From positions 1-63,364 of the forward strand of contig DVJQ01000002.1 of NCBI GenBank assembly GCA_018716625.1: 63,364 bases of DNA, read 5' to 3'. Both the position numbers and the translations under genes were made by a program. Source of the stretch: Candidatus Galligastranaerophilus intestinavium (GTDB lineage Bacteria > Cyanobacteriota > Vampirovibrionia > Gastranaerophilales > Gastranaerophilaceae). A model generated the notes under the pieces. That model made no database searches. It saw only the letters and a list, made by a program, of their open reading frames with translations, and was not told the DNA's origin. Shown here piece after piece: positions 50,968 to 60,402 of this stretch; the first letter of the stretch is position 1, and each line of letters starts with the position of its first letter.

Positions 50968-50996
50968 TTGACAAGTAAAAATTTATGTTTTATGCT
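50968..50996 (+). promoter_or_regulatory. Sigma-70-type promoter for the GH13 gene
   Basis: A consensus TTGACA (50968-50973) and TATGCT (50991-50996) are 17 nt apart. The predicted leader before the GH13 ATG is about 120 nt and contains a possible CCGCA/TGCGG hairpin near 51031-51058. Confidence 0.6.
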
Positions 50997-51126
50997 AATG
51001 AAAAGTGTTGTTAAAATAGAATATCACATCCGCACAATGAAGTTAAAGTAAAAATGCGGGGCTCTTTTTTGGTATTAATAATACGCCTTGCAAATTAATT
51101 AAATACACGATAAATTAGGGGTAAAA

Positions 51127-53382
51127 ATGTCACTTGTTATCAATCCTGTTGCCCAAAAATACATTTTGGCGTCATTAGTTTCAAAAACAAAAAAACAAAT
51201 GAACAATCAAAACTACAACAGTAGAATTTCCTTTACATCTTCTAAGGCGTCATCTGCAATAAGCGCGCAAGCGCTTTCAAATACAAAACGTTCGCTTATC
51301 GCAAGCGCAAAAACTCGCCTTGGTGCAAATTATAACCCCGAAACAAATTCTCTTGATTTTAAACTTGCCTCTGATAATGCACAAGACGTTATTCTTTGCA
51401 TTTTTGACAAACCTCAGGGCGAGGACGCCAAAATAAACATCAAAATGGCAAAACAGCCGGACTCAAATATATTTGAAACATCAGTGCCTATTGGCGAATT
51501 AACCGATGGCACAAAACCTGTATACTACGGCTACAGGGTATTTGGCAAAAACTGGCAATATGATGATAACTTTTTCAATGACCCTAAAAGCGGCTTTAAA
51601 TCATTAGTTGACAAAGAAGGCAACAGATTTAACCCCAACAAACTTGCATTTGACCCTTATACAAAAGAACTGAGTCATCTGCCCTCGGATAACCCAAAAG
51701 GTGAGGACGTTTTTATTGTAAGCGAAGAAAACTGTTTTGAAGACAATGCAAAATACGCGCCAAAAAGCGTTTTTGTACCAATTGCAGACACTATAATCCC
51801 AAAAGCATCGCCAAGGCTGCTAAGCGATGAAGTAATAGGCGAAGTGCACATAAAAGATTTAAGCATAAACGAAGATGTGCAAGGTGCAGGCACCTATCTT
51901 GGCGCAAAAAACATGGCAAAAAAACTAAAAGATTTAGGCTTTACCATGATTGAATTTTTGCCGCTTACAGAATTTGATGACGGACAAGGCGGAGGAAATT
52001 ATTGGGGCTATATGCCTCTTGGCTACTTTGCACCCGCAAAAAAATATGCAAGCGACAAATCAGAAGGCGCAGCGCTGAGAGAATTTCGAGAAATGATAAA
52101 AGAATTTCATAACAACAACCTGAAAGTCTGCATGGATGTTGTATATAATCACACAGGCGAAGCAGGTTTGGTTGATAATGACATAAATAAAGCCCGCCAG
52201 TTCGGCTTTTCACTTATAGACAATCAAATGTATTACAAACAAAAAGAGGGCAAATACAATTCAAACTCAGGCTGCGGAAATGACATGAATGTGGCGCAAG
52301 ATGAAGTTATGAACTTAGTTGCAGACTCGGTCGCTTTCTGGGCAAAACAAGGTGTAGATGCATTCAGGTTTGACCTTGCAGCAGGACTTATGGATACCGA
52401 TAAGAGCGAGAAAACTTACTATGACGGCGCAAAAAGTCTTGCCGGCAAATTAAGTCAAATGTTAAAACAACGCGGCATAAAAGTTTTAGAGCCTAACCAA
52501 AAGGGCGAGGGCATTTATTTAATAGCCGAGCCTTGGACTTGCGGCGGCGACAATTCGTACCAAATAGGCAGATTTACCCGCGAATGGGCACAGTGGAACG
52601 ACATTGCAAGAGAAGCAATTAAAAAAGATTCAACTTTCCCCTTCACCCTTACGCCAAGAGCCCTTAGAAACGTGCTTGAAGGCTCTTATGACGTACTTGG
52701 CGGCGGAGATAAATCAATAAATTACGCTTACTCTCACGACGGATTTAACCTTGTCGACGGCAATTCCTTTAAGTCTGCGCCTGATTGTTGGCACTATGCA
52801 ACAGATTACAACGGTGACAAAAATCGTCAGGAAAAAGCGATGAAAAAACAAATTGCACTCACGCTTTTATCAAAAGGCACACCAATGTTACAAGTAGGCG
52901 ATGTTATAGGACATTCAAAAAACGGTGAAGACAACAGCTACAACAGAGATGACAAAACAAATTATCTTGATTTTTCAAAAGCGCAAGACCCGAATTCACG
53001 AGAGTACAGAATTCGCGAATTTACAAAAAGAATGATTGACTTTAGAAAAGAACACAAAGAACTAAGGCAAGGAATTTACAACAAAAACATCCAGTATTTT
53101 AAACCCGACGGCTCATATGCCCAAGCTTGGGACAAATGGTATTGGGACAATGTAAACTCAAACATTATCTGCTACAAAATAACAGATGGCAGCGACCTGT
53201 TTTTCTCAAGCTCATCAGACGAACATCAAATTGACGTAAAACTGCCGCAAGCCCAAGAAGGCAAAAGCTGGTATCTTGTCTGCGATACTTCAAGAGAACA
53301 GTCTTTTATAGACCATGATGAAAAAATCGACTATAACTATGTTCAAGCACCGCACTCACTTTTGATTTTCCAACAAAGGTAA
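51127..53382 (+). CDS. GH13 isoamylase/debranching-type enzyme with lineage N-terminal signature
   Basis: A 751-residue alpha-glucan hydrolase of the pullulanase/isoamylase/GlgX type. Residues 1-50 are extra and carry RISFTSSK, like the signature of neighbouring lineage proteins. A CBM48-like beta domain follows (about 60-165), then the barrel with MDVVYNHTGE, FRFDLAAGL (nucleophile Asp416), IAEPWTCGG (acid/base Glu468) and SHDGFN (Asp538). It probably cleaves alpha-1,6 branches of glycogen or dietary glucans. Whether it is exported is open, since it lacks a standard signal peptide. The AGGGG site precedes the ATG. It ends 1 nt before the convergent trpA. Confidence 0.9.
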   Translation: MSLVINPVAQKYILASLVSKTKKQMNNQNYNSRISFTSSKASSAISAQALSNTKRSLIASAKTRLGANYNPETNSLDFKLASDNAQDVILCIFDKPQGEDAKINIKMAKQPDSNIFETSVPIGELTDGTKPVYYGYRVFGKNWQYDDNFFNDPKSGFKSLVDKEGNRFNPNKLAFDPYTKELSHLPSDNPKGEDVFIVSEENCFEDNAKYAPKSVFVPIADTIIPKASPRLLSDEVIGEVHIKDLSINEDVQGAGTYLGAKNMAKKLKDLGFTMIEFLPLTEFDDGQGGGNYWGYMPLGYFAPAKKYASDKSEGAALREFREMIKEFHNNNLKVCMDVVYNHTGEAGLVDNDINKARQFGFSLIDNQMYYKQKEGKYNSNSGCGNDMNVAQDEVMNLVADSVAFWAKQGVDAFRFDLAAGLMDTDKSEKTYYDGAKSLAGKLSQMLKQRGIKVLEPNQKGEGIYLIAEPWTCGGDNSYQIGRFTREWAQWNDIAREAIKKDSTFPFTLTPRALRNVLEGSYDVLGGGDKSINYAYSHDGFNLVDGNSFKSAPDCWHYATDYNGDKNRQEKAMKKQIALTLLSKGTPMLQVGDVIGHSKNGEDNSYNRDDKTNYLDFSKAQDPNSREYRIREFTKRMIDFRKEHKELRQGIYNKNIQYFKPDGSYAQAWDKWYWDNVNSNIICYKITDGSDLFFSSSSDEHQIDVKLPQAQEGKSWYLVCDTSREQSFIDHDEKIDYNYVQAPHSLLIFQQR

Positions 53383-53383
53383 A

Positions 53384-54148
53384 CTAAAGGGCATCCTTTA
53401 GCGTTTTTACATACTCATATATTTTCTCGGAGGCGTTTTTCCCGTACTGCGCAATAATCCTTACTATCTTAGAACCAACGACAAGCCCTTGGGATAACTC
53501 TTTTGCAATTTTTATATCATTTGACGACGGCGTTCCAAAGCCAAGCACCAAGGGAGTATTTGTAACTTTTTTGATTTCTTTTATTGTTTCTTTTAAATTT
53601 TGCAAATCTTCTTGTTTAGATGTCGGGGAATTAAAAGGAGAGATTAAATATATAAAACCGCCTGCGCAACAGGCAATTTTGCGCACTCTCTCTTTTGGCT
53701 CCACAGTCAAAATGCAAATTACATCCACACCGTACTTTTGTGCAAATGTTTGAACTTCCTCTTTTTCTTCATAGGGCAAATCAGGTATAATAACCCCCTC
53801 TACCCCCAATTTATTGCATTTTTGAAAGAAAAGCTCATACCCATAGTTAAAAATCGGATTTAAATAAGTTAAAAACACAATCGCTACATCTGTTTTTTTT
53901 CTTAGTGACTCAACAAGCTCAAAAACGTTATCTATTGTTATACCGACCTTTAGAGCTCTTAGTGTAGATGCCTGCACCACTTCATTTTCCGCTATGGGAT
54001 CGGAAAAGGGTATACTTATTTCAACTATATCAACTCCCGCGCGCACCATTTGCATAACAAAATCTTCAGTTGAATTAATATCAGGATCACCCGCGGTTAA
54101 AAAAGCTGTTAAAGTTTTATTTCTAAATGCTTCACTTAACTTACTCAT
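53384..54148 (-). CDS. trpA: Tryptophan synthase alpha chain
   Basis: A TIM-barrel subunit converting indole-3-glycerol phosphate to indole. The 254 residues show AFLTAGDPD, the catalytic Glu in [12 protein letters not shown], the catalytic Asp in [24 protein letters not shown] and [11 protein letters not shown]. The variant PIAENEVVQ replaces the more common PLADGPVIQ. It overlaps trpB by 8 nt. No other trp genes are here, so the trpBA pair is separated from any trpEDCF. Confidence 0.96.
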   Translation of the reverse strand: MSKLSEAFRNKTLTAFLTAGDPDINSTEDFVMQMVRAGVDIVEISIPFSDPIAENEVVQASTLRALKVGITIDNVFELVESLRKKTDVAIVFLTYLNPIFNYGYELFFQKCNKLGVEGVIIPDLPYEEKEEVQTFAQKYGVDVICILTVEPKERVRKIACCAGGFIYLISPFNSPTSKQEDLQNLKETIKEIKKVTNTPLVLGFGTPSSNDIKIAKELSQGLVVGSKIVRIIAQYGKNASEKIYEYVKTLKDAL

Positions 54149-55325
54149 ATAACTTTTCCCCTTTATATCTTGCTATAGCTGCAACATCCTTGTCCCCTCT
54201 GCCTGAGAGGCAAATTATTACAACATCGTCTTTTCTCATTTTAGGAACAATTTTTAGCGCATAAGCAAGCGCATGAGAACTTTCTATAGCAGGAATTATC
54301 CCCTCAACGCGAGATAAATATTCAAAAGCCTCAACAGCTTGCTCATCTGTTGCACTAACGTATTGCGCCCTGCCTATTGAATTTAGCCAAGCATGCTCAG
54401 GGCCAACGCCGGGGTAGTCAAGACCGGCTGAAATTGAGTAAACGGGAGAAATTTGCCCGTTTTCATCCTGACAAAAAATTGATTTCATCCCATGGAATAC
54501 CCCAAGTCTGCCGCAAGTCATAGTCGCCGCATGTTTTCCCGTTTCAACACCCAAACCTGCAGCCTCAACCCCGATTAAATTTACATCAGGGTCATTTATA
54601 AAATTATAAAACATACCGATAGCGTTACTGCCACCGCCAATGCAAGCCATAACAACATTTGGCAGCTTGCCTTCAATATCAAGTATTTGTTTCCTTGCTT
54701 CTTTGGATATTACGCTTTGAAAATCCCTGACCATTGTAGGATAAGGATGAGGACCCATAACGGAACCCAAAAGATAAAAAGTGTCTTTTGAGCTTCTTGC
54801 CCACTCGCGCATTGCCTCGTTTACCGCGTCTTTTAGAGTCATTGTTCCCGATACCACAGGATGAACTTTTGCGCCTAAAAGCTCCATTCTGTAGACATTC
54901 AGCGCTTGACGCTCTGTGTCCTCCTTTCCCATAAAAATCTCACATTCAAGCCCCAAAAGTGCTGCAGCGGTAGCTGTTGCAACACCATGCTGACCGGCTC
55001 CCGTTTCGGCTATCAACCTTTTTTTGCCCATATACTTTGCCAAAAGCGCCTGACCCAAAACGTTATTTATTTTGTGAGAACCTGTGTGATTTAAGTCCTC
55101 GCGTTTTAAATAAACCTTTGCTCCGCCTAAGTTTTCAGTCATTTTTTTTGCAAAATACAACATTGAAGGACGACCTGCATAGCTGTTCAGTAAAAATTCA
55201 AGTTCTGATGTAAATTTTGGGTCATCTTTGTATTTGTTATAAGATTTTTCAAGATTAATAATCTCGCTCATTAAAATTTCAGGTACGTATTGCCCGCCAT
55301 AAATACCAAATTTCGTATTACTCAT
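54141..55325 (-). CDS. trpB: Tryptophan synthase beta chain
   Basis: A PLP-dependent subunit joining indole and serine to make tryptophan. The PLP lysine is in [16 protein letters not shown], the substrate loop is [12 protein letters not shown], and the phosphate-binding [10 protein letters not shown] is present, followed by [13 protein letters not shown] and CLSGRGDKD. The ATG at 55325 is chosen, 7 nt after GAGG; an upstream in-frame TTG (55337) would lie over the ribosome-binding site. A leader of about 130 nt with hairpins precedes it. Confidence 0.97.
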   Translation of the reverse strand: MSNTKFGIYGGQYVPEILMSEIINLEKSYNKYKDDPKFTSELEFLLNSYAGRPSMLYFAKKMTENLGGAKVYLKREDLNHTGSHKINNVLGQALLAKYMGKKRLIAETGAGQHGVATATAAALLGLECEIFMGKEDTERQALNVYRMELLGAKVHPVVSGTMTLKDAVNEAMREWARSSKDTFYLLGSVMGPHPYPTMVRDFQSVISKEARKQILDIEGKLPNVVMACIGGGSNAIGMFYNFINDPDVNLIGVEAAGLGVETGKHAATMTCGRLGVFHGMKSIFCQDENGQISPVYSISAGLDYPGVGPEHAWLNSIGRAQYVSATDEQAVEAFEYLSRVEGIIPAIESSHALAYALKIVPKMRKDDVVIICLSGRGDKDVAAIARYKGEKLYE

Positions 55326-55490
55326 TTTATGCCTCAATATTTATCTGACTATACTTGGTGCCAAATGCGCAAAAATGCGCATAAAACTATAAAACAGGAA
55401 AAAGACCTGTGCTGCGCCAACGTTTTTGTGTATTTTCAAAACTGAATTTGAACATAAAAAATATTATACACGATTGTTGTAAATATGCAA
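55326..55490 (-). promoter_or_regulatory. trpBA promoter and structured leader
   Basis: On the minus strand TTGCAT (55490-55485), a 16-nt spacer and TATAAT (55468-55463) form a clear promoter. The leader of about 130 nt contains ACAGG/CCTGT and a perfect ATGCGCA-TTTT-TGCGCAT hairpin close to trpB. A 22-codon frame starting at 55455 with a single Trp codon could be a leader peptide, but there is no tandem Trp run and no T-tailed terminator. Confidence 0.5.
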
Positions 55491-55527
55491 GAATTATGCA
55501 AAAATAAATTTCTAAAGGGAGAATTTT

Positions 55528-56610
55528 GTGGATAAAGAATTTTCAAATAAAGTTAACGTATTAAAAGCACTGGCTATTTTGCTTGTTGTATCGGGGCATT
55601 TAGAGTTTTCACTCTTTGGAATGTTTACCCCTTATTCTTTTCAATTGGCACTGTTTTTCTTTATTTCGGGGTATTTGTTTAAAGATAAATACCTTGATGA
55701 TGTTGTAACATTTATAAAAAGACGCATAAAAAGTTTGCTTGTCCCTTATTTTTTATACAACACGTTTTATTTGGGTGTAACAGTCCTTGTAGCACACCTT
55801 ACGGGCAAATTTTGGGGGCAACCTGTCAGTTTAAAAAACTTTTTTATAACTCCATTTTTAAACGGACACCAATTTGACCTGTCATGCCCGCTGTGGTTTG
55901 TAACACAGTTATTTATAACAATGATTGTATTTTTATTTTTATTCAGAGTACTTAAAAAATCTTCTGACAACAAGTTTTTCCACCTTGCAGTTTTTGCAAT
56001 CTTGGGCTTTTTTGCAATTCCCTTATCAAAATTAATAACTCTTGACCCTGTTACTCTTGTTGTTGTAAGAACTATGTTTTCACTGTTTTTTGTATATCTT
56101 GGCTATTATTACAGAAACTATATTGAAAATAAAATTGATATTTTTACCCTTAAATGGGCAGGGGCAATAATTACCTTGCAGTCAATTTTGTGGCTTTTTA
56201 ACCGCGATTATGACCCTGAGCATGGCATTGGTTTAAGTTATGTACTTGTTTGGGCAAGGTTTGACCAACAGCTTATTGTACCCATTATAACGGCACTTAC
56301 GGGCATTTGGGCATCTTTACTTGTTCTAAAGCTCATCTACCCTTATGTTAAAGATTCAAAATTTTTCTTTTATATGGGGGATACTACCTATCACATTATG
56401 GCAAATCACCTGCTTGTAATGTACATTATTACGGCAATATTCCTTCATATTAACGGTATTCCAATCCAAGAGAGGGCAAATCATGACATTTATTGGATTT
56501 ATAATCCTATTCAAACGACATATTTGTATTTTGTCCTCACAATGGTAATTTCAACCTATAGTGGAGTTGCACTAAAGCAAATTAAAAAGAAATTTTTTCC
56601 TAATTTATAA
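55528..56610 (+). CDS. Membrane acyltransferase (acyltransferase_3 family)
   Basis: A 360-residue inner-membrane protein with about ten helices. It opens KVNVLKALAILLVVSGHLE, where His24 is the conserved catalytic histidine region of AT3 proteins, followed by FFISGYLFKDKY and FIKRRIKSLLVPYFLY. AT3 enzymes O-acetylate or succinylate cell-surface glycans. The start is GTG at 55528 after AAGGGAG. It is divergent from trpBA and its end overlaps the convergent GH13 gene by 6 bp. The acceptor is unknown. Confidence 0.9.
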   Translation: MDKEFSNKVNVLKALAILLVVSGHLEFSLFGMFTPYSFQLALFFFISGYLFKDKYLDDVVTFIKRRIKSLLVPYFLYNTFYLGVTVLVAHLTGKFWGQPVSLKNFFITPFLNGHQFDLSCPLWFVTQLFITMIVFLFLFRVLKKSSDNKFFHLAVFAILGFFAIPLSKLITLDPVTLVVVRTMFSLFFVYLGYYYRNYIENKIDIFTLKWAGAIITLQSILWLFNRDYDPEHGIGLSYVLVWARFDQQLIVPIITALTGIWASLLVLKLIYPYVKDSKFFFYMGDTTYHIMANHLLVMYIITAIFLHINGIPIQERANHDIYWIYNPIQTTYLYFVLTMVISTYSGVALKQIKKKFFPNL

Positions 56611-58710
56611 TTTTAGCCAAAGTGCATCGTAGGGTTTTAGGCGCAAAGTAATTTGTTTATTTTGCGCCTTTGCACGAACCATTTTGCCGCTTAGAAGGTC
56701 TTTAAAATAAACATCTTTGTCTTTTTTGCCGAAATTATCGTCTATAAAGTTAACAACCGCACGTTCTCTGCTGTTTGACAGGTTATTTATAACAACAATT
56801 CTCTCACCCTTGTACTCGCGAACATAGGCAAAAACCTCGGGGGTTTCGGTTTTTAACTCTACAAATGTACCATGAGAGAGTACAGGAGTTTGTTTTCTTA
56901 CTTTTATAAGCTGCTTTACTCTTGAGTAAACTCTGTGGTTAAAGCTTACAGAATCCTTTGTAGCATTATAAAAAACACTCTTTTTAATAGGACCGCGGTT
57001 AATATCGCGAGAATCAAAGTAGCTGAGCATTTTTACTTTATCCTTTTGTGATTTTTGCTTTGCCTCTCTGTCTTTTGCGCTTTTTTTGGCGTTGGCAAAA
57101 TTGTTTTGCACACCAATTTCATCGCCATAATAAATTATAGGAACCCCGGGGAGTGAAAGCATTATGGAAAATGCCATTGCAATCCTATCCGGATTATTAT
57201 CCAAGAAATTAGCCAATCTGCCCGCTATTCCCCAACCTTTGCGAAAAGCTGCACCCTTTGGAGTTAGACTTTCATATAAAAGTTCACGAATTTGCGGATC
57301 AACCATCTCAAGGGTCAGTTCATCATGCACTCTTAAAAACATTGCCCACGCCGCGCTATCAGGGATTTTAGGAGTTTGTTTGTATGCATCCCAAAAATAT
57401 TTATTATCAGCCGTTACAAGAGATGCCCAAATGGCAGGCATATAGGGAAAATGATAGCAGATTTGAACCTCTGATGTTCTTTGTATTTCTTTTGTTTCAC
57501 CCAAAATCTTATGTTCGACTTTTCTTTCCGTACCAAAATAGGGAAGAATTTTTTTAGGCTGTTGACAAGCCTCTGCTTGAATAATAGACCTTGGAGCAAT
57601 TGTTTGCAAAAATGCACTCAAGAGTTGAATTATTTCGTGAGTTTTTGGCAAATTCTCTGCCGTTGTGCCTTCTTCCTTTGTATAGTATGGAATAGCATCA
57701 AGTCTAAAGATATCTACACCTAAATTTGCCCAAAAAGCAACCGTTTCAAGAACATAATATAAAACCTTCGGGTTTTCCCAATTTATGTCAAGCTGGAAAG
57801 GATAGAAAGTATGATATAAATAGTAATCTTTACCTTGAATTGTCACTTTGCGCCAATGATTGTCCGATACTTCAGGGAAAATCAAGCGCCTTTTTGTAAT
57901 TGTGCCGTCTTTTTCCTTGTACTCGGCCACATAGCCGATTTTCTCGTCTTTGTACACTTTATACTCGGGCATATCTTCTCTTACGATAAAATAATGCAGT
58001 TTATCCAAATCCCCCGCTTGAGCCTGTTTAAACCATTCATGCTGATCCGAGAAATGATTTAAAATCAAATCTGCTTTAATTTTAAACCCTTTTGCGCGTG
58101 CAGCCTGTGCAAACTCTTTAAATTCAGGCATTCCGCCCAAATCCTTCCTTACGTTTTTAGGATTTTTAACATCAAAGCCCGAGTCATTCATGGGAGAATC
58201 CGCAAAAGGCATTATATAAATTGTCGTAACACCCAAATCTTTTAAATAGTCTAACATTCCGATTAAATCTTTAAAAGTATTCGGCTTGTTATCCTCGCCC
58301 ACCCCAAACTGATCAGGGTAGAACATGTAAATTACTTCATCCTTATACCAATCCGCAGCTCTTGAAAGATCTTCTCTCATCAAGTCTATGCTTCTTTTAT
58401 CTTTTGATTTTTTAATAATTTCATATACATTTGCATAGACCATATCTACACTATCGCGCCCGTAAATATGAGCGATTGAGTTTTTCATCGCTGTTTCAAG
58501 CTTTTTTGGAACAATAGCGTCATCAACCGTTCTTTTTAAAATTTTATCGCTGAATTTTACCGATTTTTCGCTTGTGGTAATTTCTTTTGTAATAGGCGTA
58601 TTTGCAGGTTTTATACCATCTTTTAAAATAGCAGCCTGAGAACTTAAACTAAAAAACGAAATATTGACAAAAGACGCCAACAACATTGAAGCAAATATTT
58701 TTTTAAACAT
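56605..58710 (-). CDS. Exported GH13 enzyme, trehalose-synthase-like
   Basis: A 701-residue glycoside hydrolase 13 protein. A signal peptide (about 1-26, ending SQA) and a 90-residue N-terminal region precede the barrel. Motifs are IKADLILNHFSDQHEWFKQ, DIFRLDAIPY (nucleophile Asp), IIQAEACQQ (acid/base Glu) and RVHDELTLEMV (Asp), then LSLPGVPIIYYGDEIGVQNN. The HDELTLEMV segment and the domain order are closest to trehalose synthase (GH13_16), but export is unusual for that enzyme, so it may be a related amylase or maltogenic enzyme. ATG at 58710 is chosen over GTG at 58716. A TATAAT lies about 25 nt upstream. Confidence 0.88.
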   Translation of the reverse strand: MFKKIFASMLLASFVNISFFSLSSQAAILKDGIKPANTPITKEITTSEKSVKFSDKILKRTVDDAIVPKKLETAMKNSIAHIYGRDSVDMVYANVYEIIKKSKDKRSIDLMREDLSRAADWYKDEVIYMFYPDQFGVGEDNKPNTFKDLIGMLDYLKDLGVTTIYIMPFADSPMNDSGFDVKNPKNVRKDLGGMPEFKEFAQAARAKGFKIKADLILNHFSDQHEWFKQAQAGDLDKLHYFIVREDMPEYKVYKDEKIGYVAEYKEKDGTITKRRLIFPEVSDNHWRKVTIQGKDYYLYHTFYPFQLDINWENPKVLYYVLETVAFWANLGVDIFRLDAIPYYTKEEGTTAENLPKTHEIIQLLSAFLQTIAPRSIIQAEACQQPKKILPYFGTERKVEHKILGETKEIQRTSEVQICYHFPYMPAIWASLVTADNKYFWDAYKQTPKIPDSAAWAMFLRVHDELTLEMVDPQIRELLYESLTPKGAAFRKGWGIAGRLANFLDNNPDRIAMAFSIMLSLPGVPIIYYGDEIGVQNNFANAKKSAKDREAKQKSQKDKVKMLSYFDSRDINRGPIKKSVFYNATKDSVSFNHRVYSRVKQLIKVRKQTPVLSHGTFVELKTETPEVFAYVREYKGERIVVINNLSNSRERAVVNFIDDNFGKKDKDVYFKDLLSGKMVRAKAQNKQITLRLKPYDALWLKL

Positions 58711-58800
58711 AAACACAACTTTCTGATTGTAATTATAGTTTTATTATCAAATCTACATATTTTTAAGTCAATAAGTGAAAAAATAATTGTTACACAAGCC

Positions 58801-60342
58801 CTAATGCCCCATTTTACCAGAGTCTTTATGAAACTTTCTCCAGTCAAAATTCGGGTAAGTACGCCTGATTTTGGACCAATCGATTTTAGTTTTTAAATCG
58901 GACTTTTGTCTTTTTTTCTCCCAAGAATTTATAAAATCTATCCCCGCATGATCCATAAAATAAAGCCTTTGGGCACAAATTGTTACATTTTTTACACCCT
59001 CGATTTTTTCAAATGCCGCAATTAATGAAGGCAACTGCAAAAATGTTACATTGCCGCATAACATAACAAGTACGCTGTCATCTTCCTTATTCTCTATTAT
59101 TTTAAGGTTAACTCTCATTATTTTATAAGCATTTTTGACAAGCGCCGCCAAAAAGCCTAAAACTATCCCCTCAAAAAGATTTGTAAAAAGTATTGCAAAA
59201 AGAGTTATCAAATAAATTGTAAACTCGCCTCTGCTCACTTTAAAAAGGTATTTTGCGGCATTGACATCCACAAGTTTATACCCCGTATAAACAAGAATTG
59301 CCGCAAGAGCGGATATTGGTATGTAATTTAAGATTTTTGGAAATAAACTTACAAAAATTAATACCCAAACACCATGCAAAATGGCAGAGAGTCTTGTTTT
59401 TGCGCCTGCATCAATATTTGCTGCAGATCTTACTATTACCCCTGTTACAGGTAGTGCTCCAAACAGCCCTGAGAGTGAGTTTCCAACGCCTTGCGCAATA
59501 ATTTCTTTGTTATAGTTTGTTTTTGAATGCTCACACATTTTATCAATCGCATTTGAGGTTAAAAGCGTTTCAGCACTTGCAATAAATGTAACAACAAGCA
59601 CTGCAACCCCCACATTTGCCCATCTTGCACCCTCAAGCGCCAAAGGAAAATCAAGAAAATAAAACTCTGACCAAAAATTTTGACCGACATTTATGTAATT
59701 AATATCAAGATTCAATAAATTTGCAACACAAGAGGAAACAATAACCGCAATAAGCGCCGAGGGTATGGCCTTTAACTTTTTATGCGCATACATATCCCAC
59801 AAAATAATTAACAATATAGTTAAAAAGCCTATAAAACAAGCCATATGGTGCCTTGAAAAATCAAAAGGCAAAACGGAATTATAAATTATACTCCACAAAT
59901 CCGAAATATTTGCCAAAAACGTGCCAGAGGCTTTTGAATCAAGCATAATGTGAAACTGTGACAAAAATATTGAAATACCTATGCCCGCAAGCATTCCCTG
60001 AATTATAGCCGGAGTTATCGCACGAAACCAATTCCCAAGGGACAAAAGACCGAAAACAATTTGCACAAGCCCTGCCAAAAATATTATTAAAAAGAGCTTT
60101 TCAACTCCTTGAGTTTGAATAATATCAACAACAACAAGGATTAACCCCGCTGCAGGGCCTGAAACCTGCAAAGAATTGCCCGATAGCGCCCCTACAACAA
60201 TCCCGCCTATTATAGCTGAAACTATCCCGCTGTAAATATTTAAACCGCAAGCAATAGAGATACCTATGGCAAGCGGGAGAGCTATTAAAAATATAATGAC
60301 CGAGGCACCGAAATCTTTTTTAAAGGGGGCAAAGTTAATCAT
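58801..60342 (-). CDS. SulP-family inorganic anion transporter with STAS domain
   Basis: A 513-residue inner-membrane transporter of the SLC26/SulP family. About 14 helices are followed by a cytoplasmic STAS domain (about 400-490). Typical motifs are DFGASVIIFLIALPLAIGIS, VSGPAAGLILVV and FGALPVTGVIVRSAANIDAG. The family moves sulfate, bicarbonate or other anions; the relation to cyanobacterial BicA-like carriers cannot be resolved by eye. An AAGGAG site precedes the ATG. It lies 60 nt downstream of the MCE gene on the same strand. Confidence 0.93.
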   Translation of the reverse strand: MINFAPFKKDFGASVIIFLIALPLAIGISIACGLNIYSGIVSAIIGGIVVGALSGNSLQVSGPAAGLILVVVDIIQTQGVEKLFLIIFLAGLVQIVFGLLSLGNWFRAITPAIIQGMLAGIGISIFLSQFHIMLDSKASGTFLANISDLWSIIYNSVLPFDFSRHHMACFIGFLTILLIILWDMYAHKKLKAIPSALIAVIVSSCVANLLNLDINYINVGQNFWSEFYFLDFPLALEGARWANVGVAVLVVTFIASAETLLTSNAIDKMCEHSKTNYNKEIIAQGVGNSLSGLFGALPVTGVIVRSAANIDAGAKTRLSAILHGVWVLIFVSLFPKILNYIPISALAAILVYTGYKLVDVNAAKYLFKVSRGEFTIYLITLFAILFTNLFEGIVLGFLAALVKNAYKIMRVNLKIIENKEDDSVLVMLCGNVTFLQLPSLIAAFEKIEGVKNVTICAQRLYFMDHAGIDFINSWEKKRQKSDLKTKIDWSKIRRTYPNFDWRKFHKDSGKMGH

Positions 60343-60402
60343 TTTTGTCTCCTTGTTGTTAATGTCAAAAAAATCATAACTTAAATCACCGTATTTGTAA
60401 AA

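Noticed and set aside
50857-51051. 64-codon plus-strand frame between tRNA-Val and the GH13 gene
   Set aside because: It contains the GH13 promoter, has no ribosome-binding site, and reads through decayed repeat sequence.
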